A stretch of 64,000 nucleotides of DNA from NCBI RefSeq assembly GCF_028372415.1, contig NC_092875.1, forward strand, positions 146,166,856-146,230,855, written 5' to 3'. A program made the position numbers and the translations under genes. Below, in pieces: positions 43,961 to 55,929 of the stretch; position 1 is the first letter of the stretch, and each line of letters begins with the position of its first letter. This DNA comes from Notamacropus eugenii (taxonomy: Eukaryota; Chordata; Mammalia; Diprotodontia; Macropodidae). Under the pieces are notes generated by a model, which was not told where the DNA came from, did not search any database, and was given only the letters and a program-made list of their open reading frames with translations.

Positions 43961-46900
43961 TCATGACCTCTAAAATGTCTCTAAAATAGGAACCCTGCAT
44001 CCGAGACAAAATGCTTTCAACTCTTTCCACAATATAGGATGACAAGAACCCAAACAAGGTTAAAAAAATTATGAATTAACAGAAAATTCCTGCTCACTCA
44101 GTACCTCCTCCCTTACTGCTAGTCATATTCTCATAAGCAGTGTTACCCAAGCTAAATGCATATAACAGAGCTCAACCCTACATTCCAAACTTTCATTCTC
44201 CCAGTGCCACACAGAGATCTAAACTCTAAATTGATAGAAATTTGCTCAGACTTCAATAGGGCCAATGAACTGAGGAACAGAGGAATGAAGGAAGAACACA
44301 TGTTGGCACTCCACTAAAACTGAGAAAAATTGCCCAGCATTCATCTAGGGCTAGTTCTGTTTCCCTCCCCACAGAAGTCATGTAGGATAGAGAATAAGAC
44401 TGAGAGAGAGGAGGCTTTGACATCTAGCCCCCCAAAGAAACCACCAAAAAAAGGGGAAGGAGTCAGAAAGTGAGCAATAGGAGAAAATAATAGGAAGAAA
44501 ATGGCAAAATCTCTCATTGATCTCAAGAGGAGTAAAAGTCTTTACCAGATCTTGATGTTAAATAGATGGACCAACAGGGAAGATATTAATAACAGAAAGA
44601 AAGATGGTCTCCATATCAGCTAAAAGACTCTAGGTATCTGTAAATAAACAGGCAAAGGAAAAATGAATCAACACCTGATAAGGCAGAAAATCCTGAGGAT
44701 TCCCCAAAAAGCATGTAATGACAACTACTAGGACATTTAGAAACGGTTTAAAAGTGAAGTAGGAATTGTGAAGTAGAATTAAAAGACCTGCATGGAGGAA
44801 GTAATTGGAAGAATAGAAAAAAAAGTGAATTGATAGTTGCAAATCTCGCCAAAGAAAGAAAAGGATGAATAGCTGACTAGGAATAGAAATATACAGAAGT
44901 GACAGATGGTCTGGAAGAAGGAAAGCAAAAAAGAATATTTTTAAAAGCATGATCTCCATACAAGAAAAACATAAACCTTGAAGAACATGATAAGTCAAAA
45001 AGACCTGAACACCATAAAGAAAAGACAAAAAATTGCCAACACTTCTGAATGCAGAAAACAAAGTACCAAATGAAAGAATCAGATCACCTCAAGAGAAAAA
45101 CAAACAAAATCAACAAAAAGCCTGTGCTGCAAACTCCAAGAAACCTAATGGTCAAAAGTAACAATTCCATGGACAAACAATAAATTCAACATGTGATCAC
45201 GAGAAAGACTTTCAAATATAAATGAAAGGAAATTTGAACATTCTTTACCCACCAGAAAAAACAAGAGGGAATGGAATAAAACATTTCAAAGTGCAAAGGA
45301 GATCAAGATACAGACCAAAGCAAGATATCTTGCAAGTCTGAGCAACTATGGGAGAAGAAAGATATTCTATAAAGGGAGATGGGAAATTTATAGCACATAC
45401 TATCTGCAGATCTTCCTCAGGGAAAGGGAAATCAGAACTCCTGGGGGTAACTGACACCTGAAGAAAGGGAGAGATGGAGACCCTGGGTGGAGATTTTGTG
45501 GCAAATAGGAAAAAAATGATGAAACAGAAGCCAGATTCCAATCATGAACTGCAAAATCGAGGACACAGGAACTGATATTTCTAAGAGTGAAGTAGAACAA
45601 CAACAACGAAAGAAGGGTTGGAGGCAAGATCTTCTTGTAAAGTGAAATCAGAAACTCTTTAGAAGAGGGAACTCAAAATCGGTAGTTCAAATTCTGTGAG
45701 GAATTCAGAGAATAAAGTAGTATTAAATAAGTATACAGGTGATGAAACAAGGAATAGAAGTCCAAAATAGACCCCCAAAAAGCTGATGGATAATGAAGGG
45801 AATGACGGAAAGAAATCTTCCTTAGAGAAAGGCACAGAAAATGGAATTTTACAAAGTAAACAAAACAAGTTGAAGAGAAAGAGAAAAGGGGATTTTATTT
45901 GTCTCTTAACTGAGAGAGGGTGAGAGAGAATTAAAAACTAAATAAAAGCAAAGAGAGATGGTGGGGATAGGATTGCCTCAAACAGACTAAGCTAAAATAA
46001 TTGAAGAAAATAGCACCATGTTGACAGAGGAAAAGGTAGAAATTCTAATTTGAAAAAAAATTTGAGACAAAGGGAAGAAAATATAAACCTAACTCTCATA
46101 ATTTGAAATGTAAGTGAATTAAGAAATCAAAAAAATGAAAAAGAGTAACAGATTACATAAGAAAACAAAACCCCACAATTTGTTACTTACAAGAAACACA
46201 TTTAAAAAGCAAAAAAAATACAGGCTAAAAATGATGGACTGGAAAAAATTTACTATGTATCAAGTAAATCAAAAAAAGTAGGTGTGTGATCATACAAAGC
46301 AAAAACAAACATGCAAAACCTAAAAGGGATAAACAAAGAAACCACATTATGTTGAAAGGAACATAGACAAAAATTCAATATCAATATTAAAATTACATAA
46401 GAAATTACCAAAAAAGGACAGTTTTTAGTAAAATCTAGGAAGACAACATAAATTGAGACAGGTTATTGAGCTGAAACAGAACAGATTTTATAAGAACAAC
46501 AACATTCTAAAAAAAAACAAATTCAAAAGATTTATGAACTCTGATCAATGTCATGACCAACCACCAACTCCAGAGGAACTGTGATTAAGAATGCTACCAA
46601 CTTTCTGATAGACAAGAAAGGGACCCAAGGCATAGAATGAGACACATGTTTTAGACATGGCAAATTTATGGACTTGTTTTGCCTGATTATGATTATTTGC
46701 TACAAGACTGTGTTTCTTTCTAAATTTATTTGAAAGGGAAAGAGGGGAGCAATATTGTCCCCCCAAAAGTAGAGATACCCAAAAAGAGTATTATTGAAAA
46801 ACTTTGAAATGCTCAGTAGAGATTTAATTTTAATTAATGTTTCAGAAGGAAACAGAAAGGCAGGATAACTCTGAAAGTAACATGTTGAATTTATGATATA

Positions 46901-46990
46901 CTTTAAAGAAATCAATTCATATTTGATAGAAATCTGGGGTTTCCCCCCTTTCTGTTCAACTTTTTATATGGATATAGTCTTTGTTTTTTG
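43961..46990 (+). mobile_element. A-rich, L1-related relic (tentative)
   Basis: About 3 kb of unusually A/G-rich plus strand. 46170-46370 resembles the N-terminal endonuclease part of an L1-type ORF2 spread over frames: a LLLTRNTFKK segment (for CLQETHLK), a GLEKIYYVSSKSKKVGV segment, then an HIMLKGT-like one. The upstream 2 kb could be ORF1/5'UTR, and the downstream 46500-46990 a 3'UTR, but I cannot confirm either. The longest minus-strand ORF (44630-45061, 143 codons, Phe/Leu-rich) is the mirror of the A-rich strand. Confidence 0.4.
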
Positions 46991-47605
46991 GTGCTAGTTA
47001 AGTTCAAAATTTAAAAAAAACAAAAACCCTAAAAGACTGAAAAAGGATGAAAGATGACCTCTAGGCTGGTAATCATTAGAACCTGGATTTGACAAATGAA
47101 TTTGGATTGTTTAAACTTCAGAAGAGGAAAGGTTTCTGAATGCTGGTGGCAGAGGGAGAGTTTAGATGTATGACTGGGGATGAAGAATTTTGACTCTCCC
47201 AATAAGGACCAAAGTGTTAGGAGATACAGGGGAAGATAAAACCAGGAAGGATGGCTGGGGATGTAATGGTGTCTAGGAGGAGTCCAGTCTCTATGAATGG
47301 CAGAAGTCTAAGGGATAATGAAATGAATATGTCTAAGAAAGAGGGAAGTTTGCTAATTATGCAACAGGAATTTCAAAGAACATGGAAAAAGGGATTGGTA
47401 AAGTTGGAGTAAGACTTTAGATGGGGGTAAGATTGAGTTGAAACATGATAAAACACCTCTTTTCTCTTCAACAATTAATCAACAACTATTTATTAAAAAC
47501 TTATTTTGTGCTAGGCACACAAAGACAAAAAAGGAATAGGCATGCCATGAGCGTAAAATATTGCATGTGTTATTAATATGGTCACTTTGTCAGTTGTTTT
47601 TGCAT
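46991..47605. other. Mostly unassigned; MIR fragment at about 47465-47545
   Basis: 47000-47450 is purine-rich with weak antisense-L2 character. 47480-47520 reads CAACTATTTATTAAAAACTT and GTGCTAGGCAC (MIR-type, minus). Confidence 0.4.
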
Positions 47606-47620
47606 AGCTGATTATTTATT

Positions 47621-50160
47621 TATTTATTGGCATTTTATTTTAGACTCCAACGCCAGAACACAAATACCTAATAGAAAAAAGAAAAAAAAAATCATAAACT
47701 TAAATACTGGAACTTAAATATAAAGAAAAAAAGCATGTTGTGTGCATAGCAGAACACAAGAGGATTCAAAGTATGTAACAATAAATTTTCATTTCAAGAA
47801 TGCCTGTATGATAAATAATACTTGTTGTATTGAGAATTGTCCATCTTTTCTTTGCTTCTTTGGGAGTTTTCTTTTGTTCTCTGTTGTGCATTTTTTACTT
47901 AGTTCTTTTCCCCCCTCCTCCCACCCTCCAGAAGGCTACAATAAAGTTTAGATATATTTCTCTATAGCTATATATATATATATATACATACACATATACA
48001 TATATACATACAATATAGGCATATACTTTCCCAAACATATTCTATTCCTGATCTTGGTTTCTATATTTGTGCATATCTCTTGTTTCCTATCCCTCCTGCT
48101 TCCTATACTTTACTTCTACCCACTAACTTGCCCTCCTATTACTTGCATACCCCCTACAAGAATCCCTGTCCTGTCCTTCCATTCCCATAAATCTCAACAC
48201 CCTTCTATACCCCTTTTACCTATTCCCTCATTCTACCCTCTAAAGATACCTCACTTGCTCTTTCCCCCTCCCTAAACCCCTTCTGAACTTAGAAGACTTT
48301 CATACTATTCTAAATATATATGTATATATTAATATATTAATTAATATATATTAAACCCATTCCCAATGAAAGATTACCAGAACTACCAGTCCTCTTCCCC
48401 CACCTAATTCCTCTATATCTTGCACCTAATTTGTATAAAATAATTACTCTTTTTAGCAGTTCCTAAACTGTTTTACTTTTTAAATTTGCATCATACTCAG
48501 GTTTACCCCAATCCAATAATTAATAAGAATCTTAGACATACATTTCATGTATTATATGTATATAAGATAAAGTATCTCCTTATGAATACCTTATAATCAG
48601 TCTTTTATATGTACTTTATATTTCTCTTGGTTCTTGTATGTTGAATCTTCTATTAACTTCGGGATTTTTTTAAACAAAGTCTTGACAGTCTGAGAGTTTA
48701 TCAAATGTCCTTTTTTTTCATTCAGGAAAATACTTAACTTTACAGGGTATGATATTTTTGGCCGGAGTCCCAGTTCTTTTGTTCTTCAATATATTGTGTT
48801 CCAAGACCCGCAGTTCTTTAATGTCTCTGCTGCTAGGTCTTGTGTGAATCTAATTGTGGTACCACCATATTTAAATTATTTTAATCTTGATATTTTTAAT
48901 ATTTTATCCTTGAGTTGGGGGTTTTGGAATTTGACTATGACATTCCTATGAGTTTTCTTTATAGGGTCTCTTGTAAATGGTGATCAATGGATTTTTTTCT
49001 ATTTCTACTTTCCCCCCTTTTTCTAATATTTCAGGACAATTTTCTTTAATTATTTCTTGTAGTATTATATCAAAATTGTTTTTGATCATAACTTTCAGTT
49101 AGTCCAATTATTTTTGTATTTTCTCTTCTTGATCTATTCTCCAAATCTATTTTTATAAGAAAACTTTTTAATTTTTTCTTCAATTTTTTCATTATTAATA
49201 TGTTGGTTAATTATTTCTTGATCTCTTATAATTTCACTGACTTCACTTTGCCCAATTTTAATTTTCAACATGTCATTTTCTTCCTTAAGATTCTGGATTT
49301 CCTATTCTAATTGGCTGACTTTCCTTTGGTCACCTTCTTGTTTTTCTTGGATCATTCTTATTTTTTAAGTTTTTCCTCCATCTCTGTCATTTGATTTTTA
49401 AAGTCTTTTTAAAGTCAATTCTTTTTTGGGCAAGTGACCATTTGATGTTACTCTTTGGGGGTTTCTTTACTTCAATATCTTCCTCTGAATATGAACCCCA
49501 GTCATCTCTCTTCCCATAACAGATTTCTAGGCTTGGATTCTTTCTCCTTTGTCTGTGCATTTTTTTTGTGGTAATAACTCAGTTTTTGTAATCACCTCCA
49601 GCTTTGGGGTACGGGAAATGGTGACTTGTGACCCAGATCTTTAGTTGTCTCCTCTAGCCTGGAACCAAAGTCAAAACTCCAGCTTCCACTGTTTCTGCAC
49701 ACACCAGGCATATGCTGGATTTTTCTCCTCACCACTACTCTTTGCAGTACAACTGGGTCTAGTGTTCCTTATCACCAGAGGTTCCCTCAGTCTTCCGGGG
49801 CTCAAACACTCATCTCCACTCTCCATCACTTGGGCAAAATTCCTGTGGCTGGGGCTGAGACAGTCTCTCCAACCAACTAACCCCAGGGCTTGTCACATCT
49901 TTAAGTGGCTTATAATTTGTTGTTAAAATGGAACCTAGCCTGGAGGTGTTTACTCTTCACAGGGACCAAATCTAGTCCTAGGATTTTTCTTCTGATCTTC
50001 TCAAATTGTCCCTGGAAGACCCTGCTTGTGCCCCTATTCTTATTTACCCTCATCCACACTTTGTTCACTATTTATGCTATTTTAACACTTTTGTGGGGGA
50101 ATATCTTGAGAGCTTGGAATTTTCTGACCTACTGCACTATCTTCCCAGAATCTTCTGATA
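47621..50160 (-). mobile_element. ORF1-only L1-type element (HAL1-like), 2,540 bp, with TSD
   Basis: Minus-strand element with 14-bp flanking repeats GCTGATTATTTATT (47607-47620) and GTTGATTATTTATT (50161-50174), one mismatch. The 5' end reads CTGGGAAGATAGTGCAG, an L1-like start. A 5'UTR runs to about 49560. ORF1 remains span about 49560-48650 and include KYGGTTIRFTQDLAAETLK near 48800-48860, then ELGLRPKISYP, the L1 ORF1p C-terminal domain. After that comes an AT-rich 3'UTR of about 1 kb with no ORF2 at all. This is the organisation of HAL1 (half-L1) elements, which depend on L1 in trans. Confidence 0.8.
48650..49560 (-). pseudogene. ORF1 pseudogene of the HAL1-like element
   Basis: Coiled-coil, RRM and C-terminal remains of an L1 ORF1p in broken frames. 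The RRM start (plus-strand TTTTCTCTTCTTGATCTATT, about 49120-49140) matches the RSRRENL region of the intact ORF1 at 29740-29750. The C-terminal domain is at 48740-48860, with one in-frame stop after SWNTIY. It is distinctly diverged from the L1 ORF1 in this window. Confidence 0.75.
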
Positions 50161-50239
50161 GTTGATTATTTATTACAAAGGTAAGTTCATTATAGGGACA
50201 GAAAAATGTGAATTTTATTCTGAAATGACTGTGATGTCA

Positions 50240-50345
50240 GTCAATAAACATTAATTTAGTGCTACTGTGTGCATGGCATGGTGCAAAGAAATAGGGTGAA
50301 AGAAGCAAAAAGATAGTTCTTAACCTTAAGAAACTCATAACGTAA
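50240..50345 (-). mobile_element. Ancient MIR-type fragment
   Basis: CAATAAACATTAATTTAGTG ... GTTCTTAACCTTAAG. Confidence 0.45.
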
Positions 50346-50375
50346 AGGAACAGGCAACAAACAAACAAATATTAT

Positions 50376-50582
50376 TTGGTCAGTTATTTTCAGTCATGTC
50401 TGACCCTTCATGGCCCTATTTGGCTTTTCTTGGCAAAAATACTGGAGTGGTTTGCCATTTCCTTCTCTGGCTTATTTTGTAATGAGGAAATGGAAGCAAA
50501 CAGGATTAAGTGACTTGCCCAGGGTCACATAGCTAGTAAGTGTCTGAAGCTAGATTTGAACTCAGGAAGATGGGTCTTCCTG
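50376..50582 (-). mobile_element. CORE-type marsupial SINE (MAR1-like)
   Basis: Plus strand begins GGTCAGTTATTTTCAGTC and has CTTGCCCAGGGTCACATAG. It ends near TTCCTGCCC, with the extreme head lost. Confidence 0.82.
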
Positions 50583-51398
50583 CCCTTAAACAAATATGTG
50601 CAAATAAGCTATATTTCAGGATAAGTGAGAAGTAGATAAGAGAGAGAAGGCACTATAATTAAAAGGAATTGAGAAAGACTTCTTGTAGAAGGGAATTTAG
50701 TTGGGACTTCAAGGAAACCAGGGAAGCCAATAGGTAGAGATGAGGAGAGAATTCCAGATATGGAGGAAAACCAGGAAAAATGCCTTGAGTCAGGAGATGG
50801 AGTGTCTTATTCATGGAGAAGCAAGAAGATCAGTGTAGCAGTGAGATAAGGTACAAGAAGACTGGAAAAGGAGGAGATGGTTAAATTACAAAGGGCTTTG
50901 AGTGCTGTACAAAGCATTTCATATTTGATCTTAGAGATGATATGGAGCAAATGGAGTGGTTTTGTGATGCAGGACCTGTACTTTAGGAAAATCACTTTGG
51001 GGTTTGAATATGGTTGGAAAGGGGAGAGACTTGAGGAAGGCAGACCCACCAGTAGGTTACTGCAATAATCCTTGTGTGAGGTGATGAGGATCTATACCAG
51101 ACTCAGAGGAGAAAAGGAGGTAAATTCAAGAGATGATGCAAATGTAAAATACACCTTAGCAATAGGTCAGATATATGGGGAGAGAAAAAGGGAGGATTTA
51201 AGAATGTCACAGAAGGATGAGGGACTAGGAAGATGATGCTGCTCTCTACATTAATAGGAAAGGTAGGAGGTACTTATGTAAAAAGAAAAGTTTTTTAAAA
51301 AGCCCACTTTTTTTAACCATATAAAAAAAATAAAGTCTGTCTTTTGAGGATAGTGACAAGGATATTAAGGGGGCTAAAGATAGTCTTATATTGGTTGA
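50583..51398 (-). mobile_element. L2 LINE relic
   Basis: Antisense L2 pattern on the plus strand: GGAGATGGAGTGTCTTATTC, AGTGTAGCAGTGAGATAAGG, TTAGGAAAATCACTTTG, GGTTACTGCAATAATCC, GAGGTGATGAGGAT. Confidence 0.7.
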
Positions 51399-51411
51399 AA
51401 AAACTAGTGAT

Positions 51412-52680
51412 AAAGAGGATTCTGGGAAGATGATGGAGTAGGTCAGATAATTTATTATTATTAATTAAACACAATTTAAATATGGTGGTGCCACATTTAG
51501 ACTCATAAAAGAACTAGCAGCAACAACTCTAAAAGACCCTAGGTCTTAGAACTGGGGTTCCAGATGAAAATATAATACTCACCAAAGCTGAGCATAATCC
51601 TGCATAAACAAAAATGCACATATAATGAACTGTCAGATTTTTAGGACTTTGTTAAAAAAACAACAACCTGAACTTAATAGAAAATTTGACATACAAGAGC
51701 CAAGAGAAATATAAGGTACATACCAAAGACTAATTACAAGGAACTCAATAAGAACAGTTTACCTTTTTATGTATGTTTACCTTTTATGTATGTAAAATAT
51801 AAAACATATCTAAAGTTGTTATTAGCAATTGGGTAGTTCATAAGAGAGATTGGGGTAGATGTGAGCATGACATGACTTCATAAAGGAAAACCATTCAGGA
51901 ACATCTAAAAAGAGTAATTATCTTACACATATGGAGTACAAGAGGAAGAACCAACACAGAGGAAATTAGATGGGGGAGGAGGGAATGGGTTCAAGAGAAA
52001 ATAATACATACACATCTAGAAGAATATAAAAATCTTCTAAATTCAGAAAGAAATAAAATGCCAAGGGGATAAGGAAAGGGAGAGGATAGGGCAGGGATCT
52101 CTAGAGAAGAGGGTGAGGGAATAGGTTAAAGGTGGGGGGGGGAGGTAGTATAGAAGAGTATTTAGATTAATGGCAAGAGAAAGATAAGGGAGGTTAAGTG
52201 GTAGGAGGACAAGGTAGCTGATAGAAGTAAAGTAGAGGAGTTAAGAGGGATAGGAAATAAGACACACACAAATATAAAAATGACCAGAAATAGAATTTTT
52301 AGGGAAAGTATATGTCTATACATCTATGTATGTATATATATATATGTGTATGTACATATCTATATCTAAATATATCCTTGCTTAATTGTAGCCTTTGGGC
52401 GGGGGGAGGAGGAGGGAGCACAAAGAACAAAGTAAAAATTGCACAACAGAGAACCAAAAAAACCTACAATGAAGCAAAGAAAAAATGGACAGTTCTCAAC
52501 ACAGTGCACGGTATTGATTATATAGGCTTTCTTGAAATGGAAATATATTGCTGTATATTTTGAATTTGCCTCTTACATTCTGCTGTGTACATGACATGCT
52601 TTTTTCTTTTTTCTTTGTTTCAATATTTATGTTTTTCTTTTCTTATTGTGCATTTAAGTTTTAGTAATAAAAAAAGAAAG
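51412..52680 (+). mobile_element. Internally deleted HAL1-like element with TSD
   Basis: Same family as 47621-50160 but inverted, 1,269 bp. It keeps a short 5' end (CTGGGAAGATGATGGAG at about 51421) and then the 3'UTR (from about 51620), with the ORF1 region missing. The 3' part aligns with the other copy: 52435-52660 pairs with 47890-47660 in reverse. Flanks AACTAGTGAT (51402-51411) and AATTAGTGAT (52681-52690) form a TSD with one mismatch. No coding capacity. Confidence 0.75.
52312..52378. repeat. TA/TATG simple repeat
   Basis: TATATATATATATGTGTATG-type tract within the deleted HAL1-like element. The equivalent tract in the other copy is at 47965-48018. Confidence 0.8.
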
Positions 52681-52754
52681 AATTAGTGATGTATAGCCTA
52701 TAGAAGATAAAAAATAGGGAGGAAAGAGGGATTAGACTTATTTTGTATAAAAAT

Positions 52755-52960
52755 ATTCCATAAGATCATAGAACTAGTGCTGGAAGGGACCTCCAAAGCC
52801 ATTTAGTCCAATTGTCTCCCTTTCCAGATGAAGAAAATGGAGTCTTGGGAGGTTGTCAGTCACGCAGGTCAGTGTCAGAGGTGGGTTGTGAGCCATTCCA
52901 TCTAACTTCAGAGCGAATGCTCTTTTCATCATAACACGCTACCTCCCCAATGGCCCATAT
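52755..52960 (-). mobile_element. CR1/L3-like and MIR remains
   Basis: GATCATAGAACTAGTGCTGG followed by AAGGGACCTCC, then CCAGATGAAGAAAATGGAG and MIR-like head remains to CATAACACGCTACC. Confidence 0.6.
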
Positions 52961-53076
52961 TTAGCTAGTACTTTACACCTTACACATGCTTTCGTCATGA
53001 CAACTGCAAACATGAATTTCCAGGTGGAGAGCGGGAATAAAAAATGGAGGTTTGAGCAATCAATCAAGTATTTTTT

Positions 53077-53375
53077 TTAATTGAAAAAAAGATTTATTGT
53101 TTCTGCATACAAAATTAGATGAAAATAGCTAATGTAAAACTTTTTTTTTAAAAAAAAAGATCAACCCCATATGGAAAACTCAATTTGCTGTCACCAAGAA
53201 CAGGGAATATTTACATTCTTCCCAATTTTGACATCAAATCAGAGACTCTTCATTATGGCAACATTTTCAAGGCAATTAATGAATTTCTTATATGTGGATC
53301 TAAGCTTATTCCCAAAGTAGATGCCTTTAATTTTTCCCATCTTTCCTTTTGGGACATTGCTTATATTTTCCTTCC
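53077..53375 (-). pseudogene. Short processed retrocopy (poly(A), 18-bp TSD), parent unknown
   Basis: On the minus strand the insert ends with AATAAA (about 53092-53097), a spacer of about 13 bases and an A-run. It is flanked by ATCAATCAAGTATTTTTT (53059-53076) and ATCAACCAAGTATTTTTT (53376-53393), 17 of 18 matching, inside a MIR-type repeat. That is the signature of L1-mediated retrotransposition of a cellular mRNA, probably mainly 3'UTR, because no frame is open on the sense strand. I do not recognise the source gene. Confidence 0.65.
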
Positions 53376-53393
53376 ATCAACCAAGTATTTTTT

Positions 53394-54095
53394 AAGGTTT
53401 TTAATGTTGTGTCCAATATTGCAGTGTGTGCTATAGGGGACACAAAAGAGGTAAGGTAGGATGCCTGACCTCAAGAAATATATATTCTACCTGTAATGAG
53501 GAATGATCCAGCACTTGTAAACTATCTTTTTAACTAGACTACATTGTATATAAATACATTGCAGCTTAGAAATGTTCTAAATAAAATTGATTTTGTTAAT
53601 AGCTCTTATATTTGAAAATATTTAGCAAGGTATCTGGCATGAGATGCTTATTTATAATGTAGTAATGATTACTTCACCAATACACATAAGCTACTCTTTA
53701 AGGGAAAAAAACTCAATTAGAATTTACCATGTTGTGAGACTGTTATACAACGAGGACACAAAGTTGAAATAAGATAGTACCAACCCTTAGTAATTTACAG
53801 TCTAATGATTAAAATATAGATACAAACAACCCTGATAGAAATAGAATAAGAAATAGGTAAAAAATAAGGTCCAGGCAAAAAGCTGTGACAAATATGAGCA
53901 ATTATTTTCAGTGGGTCAAGGGGAAAGGTTCAGGACAAGCTTCATGGTAAAGAGTATGCTTGATTTGACTCTTAATGGGGGGAGCTTTAAGAGGCTGAAC
54001 TAGGATAAGGAGCCCACCTCAGGAATGGTAGGGTATAAGTAAAAACACAGAGGCAGAGAGATGTAGGATTAGAAAATGGAATAAGGACTGTATTC
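53394..54095. other. Ancient MIR/L2-type remains, largely unassigned
   Basis: 53400-53500 and 53740-53830 show the GGGGACACAAAAG ... CTCAAGAAATATATATTC type of old repeat. The rest is unassigned. Confidence 0.4.
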
Positions 54096-54099
54096 TTGG

Positions 54100-54400
54100 T
54101 TGAAATCAAATTTGGAAAAAGCCTCCAAAATCATGTGGTCCAACCTGCACTTGCATAGCAATCTCTGACAAGTGGTCATTCAGCTTTGCTTGAATACTTC
54201 TATCAAGGTGGATGGTTCACTGTCTCCCAACTGCCTATTTCAATTTTCGGACCACTTTAATCAATTTGAAGTTTTCCTTCTCATCAACCCTAAATCTGTC
54301 TCTCAGCAACTTTCACTCATTACATTCAGTTTTGCCCTGTGGGGCCATGAGGAATGATTCTAACCCTACTTCCATAGTAACCCTTGTGATAGCCAAGATA
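54100..54400 (-). mobile_element. CR1/L3 LINE fragment
   Basis: Antisense CR1/L3 series: GTGGTCCAACCTGCACTTG, GACAAGTGGTCATTCAGC, TTTGCTTGAATACTTC, TTTTGCCCTGTGGGGCCATG. Confidence 0.8.
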
Positions 54401-55080
54401 ATTATTCATATCAATTCAATGAATGTGTATTTATGTATATATATTGGTATTGAATGTGTTCTTTGTGCTGGGTTCTAGGGATGGATATTAATGGAAGAAA
54501 GGTTGAATGGCAGCAGTCCTCAAGGAACTCAATTATACTGTAAGGAATACAATATGCACATGGACAAAGAGTAAAGAGTGATTGGGGGAGCAAAGAAGAA
54601 ATTCAGGCAAGGTGTCCTAGCACTACCTGAGAAGAGAGATTTCATTCTCAGCTGGAAACAGTACAGGAAATATTATGTGTAGGATATGGCATCTAAACTG
54701 AGCCTTAAAGGAAGACAAAAATTTGAGAGACAGAGAGAAAAAGGAAATATATTCCAATGGGGAAGGCTATGCAAAATTAATAGAGGCAGAAGATAGTTTG
54801 CACTCTCTTGGCTCTCCTCTTATCTGTTTAAGTCCCTTCATTTTTTCAATGTTTAAGAAAAGTGCTTTTGTCCTCATGAAGCCTTTCCTGATTACTGTCC
54901 CCTCCCCCCCATTACTTGTCAAATTTCTCAGAGTCTTTTGTCTGGAACAGACCTTTGATTGTTTCTTATTTTCTTTCTCATAATTCTTCATAAATGTGAC
55001 TGAAAAGCAGAATGAGTAAGAGGAAGTGATGTGAAATAAATAAAGAGATGAAATAAAATTGGAAAAGTAGGTGGGAATCC
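54401..55080. other. Mostly unassigned; old MIR-type traces
   Basis: 54455-54560 has GTTCTTTGTGCTGGGTTCTA-type remains and 54800-54990 weak L2 3' character (TGAAGCCTTTCCTGATTACT). No genes. Confidence 0.4.
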
Positions 55081-55084
55081 CATA

Positions 55085-55625
55085 AGTCTTCTCTTCTGCA
55101 AGGTAAACTTGTTTAGCAATTTCAATTGATCCACAATAGGGCTCTAGTCTATCATGGTCCTGGTTATCTTTCTATGGACACACTTCTTCAATTGGCTAAC
55201 ATCTTTCCTTGAACACAATATTTAAAATGTGGTCTGAACTGGAGAAAAATCTCCCTCATTCTGTACACTATGTCTCTCTTAGTGAAATCTAACATAACAT
55301 TAAAATTTTTTGGCTTCTAGGCTGTCACTGTGGATTCACACTGAACTTGTTTACTTGAATTCTTAGATGTTTTCCCATGAAAATAATGCAGTAATGGCTC
55401 TACATAGATGAATAAGAGCAAAATGTAGAACTTCACATTTATCTCTTTTGTATTTCTTTTTATTGGATTTGGTCAACCTGTAGAGATTTCTTTTTGGAAG
55501 CCAAGTCTGCCATGTTACCTCTCTATCTATCTAATCTAGCTTTGATTAACCAGATAAAGTGACAAACATGCTGTCTATGATGTCATCCAAGCACGCAAAT
55601 AAGTGAAGAATCTATGATTTTGTCA
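55085..55625 (-). mobile_element. CR1/L3 LINE fragment
   Basis: AAGTCTTCTCTTCTGCAAGG, AAAATGTGGTCTGAACTGG, ACACTATGTCTCTCTTAGTG, CTTCACATTTATCTCTTTTG, and GATGTCATCCAAGCACGCAA follow the antisense CR1/L3 order. It is continued by a short piece at 55860-55915. Confidence 0.78.
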
Positions 55626-55669
55626 GTAAGGAGATCTGATGTGGGAATTGCCTTATATTCATCAAATCA

Positions 55670-55855
55670 AAGATAGAGACTCATATAAACCTTATATGGT
55701 AGATAAGTTCTAAGGAATCACTTGAGGAACATAGAAGTTATGTGACTTGCCCAGGGTCAAAAAGTTAGTAAATGTAAGGTATGATATTTAAAGTTATTTG
55801 TTCTTGACTCCAAGCCCAGCTCTCAGTATATACTATGTCACAATGCCTCTATACT
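55670..55855 (-). mobile_element. MIR
   Basis: GTGACTTGCCCAGGGTCAAA in the centre; inserted within the CR1/L3 relic. Confidence 0.78.
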
Positions 55856-55929
55856 TCTTCCAAGTAATTGATAAAAAATATTGAGTAGTACAGTCTAAAG
55901 ACAGATACCTAGGTTCCTGCCAGGATGAG

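Noticed and set aside
44630..45061. 143-codon minus-strand ORF with apparent hydrophobic segments
   Set aside because: It is the complement of an A-rich strand, which yields Phe/Leu/Ile/Ser-rich frames by chance; no start context or homologous neighbour.
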